From: an uncultured Oscillospiraceae bacterium
GTDB lineage: Bacteria; Bacillota; Clostridia; Oscillospirales; Oscillospiraceae
Direction of reading: 5' to 3'
Assembly: GCA_905233785.1 (NCBI GenBank)
Contig: CAJOCV010000174.1
Location: 768 to 5,983, forward strand
DNA length: 5,216 nt
Shown here: piece after piece, positions 5,012 through 5,216 of the stretch
Position numbering within the stretch: position 1 is the first letter of the stretch
How the letters are laid out: every line of letters begins with the position of its first letter
The notes under the pieces: model-generated
What the model was told of the DNA's origin: nothing
The model's database searches: none
The model's input: the letters and a program-made list of their open reading frames with translations, nothing else
Made by a program: the position numbers and the translations under genes

Positions 5012-5216
5012 ATCATATAATCATGATCAGCATTTTACATAGAGTCGGCTCCTTTCACAGCCTGAAAATAGTTCTTTCGCAAAAGAGAGAATTCTCTTTT
5101 CTCTTTCATGTTGCAACAAACTGTGATGGCCCGGAAATACGTTTGTATTAGAACTCCATTAGAACTGGGGAAAGTGCAAAAAGTGAAGATAAAGAAAAAG
5201 TTCCGAAAACGCTTAT

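Larger units (their letters stand above)
4901..5216. other. Region without a confident gene; palindromes and an interrupted coding-like frame
   Basis: No complete gene is recognised. A minus-strand frame is open from the right edge (5214) to a TAA at 5037-5035 and includes MKEKREFSLLRKNYFQAVKG from 5109. Right after the TAA the same frame continues through MMAKSEKAFRRAALLRSKIE (from 5016) and KKVLDGVSEYK, and it runs on into the symporter operator before stopping at 4768. The stretch 5060-4925 has a charged, helix-like composition, but I recognise no family. AAAGGAG 8 nt before an ATG that is followed at once by TAA (5040) is also present. Small palindromes sit at 5109-5118 (TGTTGCAACA) and 5086-5097 (AGAGAATTCTCT). 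It may be a decayed gene end or a dispersed repeat. Confidence 0.4.

Noticed and set aside
4768..5016. 82-residue minus-strand ORF overlapping the symporter start
   Set aside because: Its second half is translated operator, leader and RBS sequence, so it is not a gene as it stands. Only its first part looks coding-like and is discussed as a finding.
1..5216. CRISPR array, tRNA, rRNA, insertion sequence or phage genes
   Set aside because: No regularly spaced repeat array, no cloverleaf or rRNA-like sequence, and no transposase or phage protein was seen on either strand.

Overview
The window looks like chromosomal DNA of an anaerobic gut Firmicute (class Clostridia, Lachnospiraceae/Oscillospiraceae-like). 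Three things suggest this: the protein families present, the strong purine-rich ribosome binding sites, and GC-rich genes separated by AT-rich spacers. This assignment is an inference from style and families, not from a marker gene. All recognisable genes lie on the minus strand and should be read from right to left.

Layout from the right edge: (1) 4901-5216 has no confident gene. It holds two strong palindromes and a coding-like but stop-interrupted minus-strand frame of unknown origin. (2) 4785-4900 is the promoter/operator and leader of a sugar transporter. (3) 3351-4784 encodes a 477-residue GPH-family (MelB-like) sugar:cation symporter, closed by a clear intrinsic terminator at 3292-3322. 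(4) 1984-3204 encodes a 406-residue AraC-family regulator with its own short promoter region. (5) 1841-1983 is a regulatory intergenic region with an operator, two competing promoter models and a long inverted repeat that covers the next gene's ribosome binding site. (6) 1-1840 is a glycoside hydrolase family 3 gene with permuted domain order (sandwich domain first, Fn3-like domain next, TIM barrel last). It is interrupted by a net -1 frameshift near 863 and runs off the left edge before the nucleophile region.

The genes make a compact uptake-and-hydrolysis module: the symporter would import a glycoside, the cytoplasmic GH3 enzyme (no signal peptide) would cleave it, and the AraC protein would sense it and control both. 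Direct sequence support for this link is a 16-bp element (YCAAYGRTGTATRAAW on the plus strand). It occurs as a tandem pair at exactly 20-bp spacing upstream of the transporter and again upstream of the GH3 gene, in the same orientation and at nearly the same distance from a -10-like hexamer (23 and 24 nt). The substrate cannot be fixed from sequence; a beta-glucoside or beta-xyloside is most likely.

The most interesting points are the shared operator architecture, the RBS-masking inverted repeat in front of the GH3 gene, and the disruption of that gene inside its Fn3-like domain.
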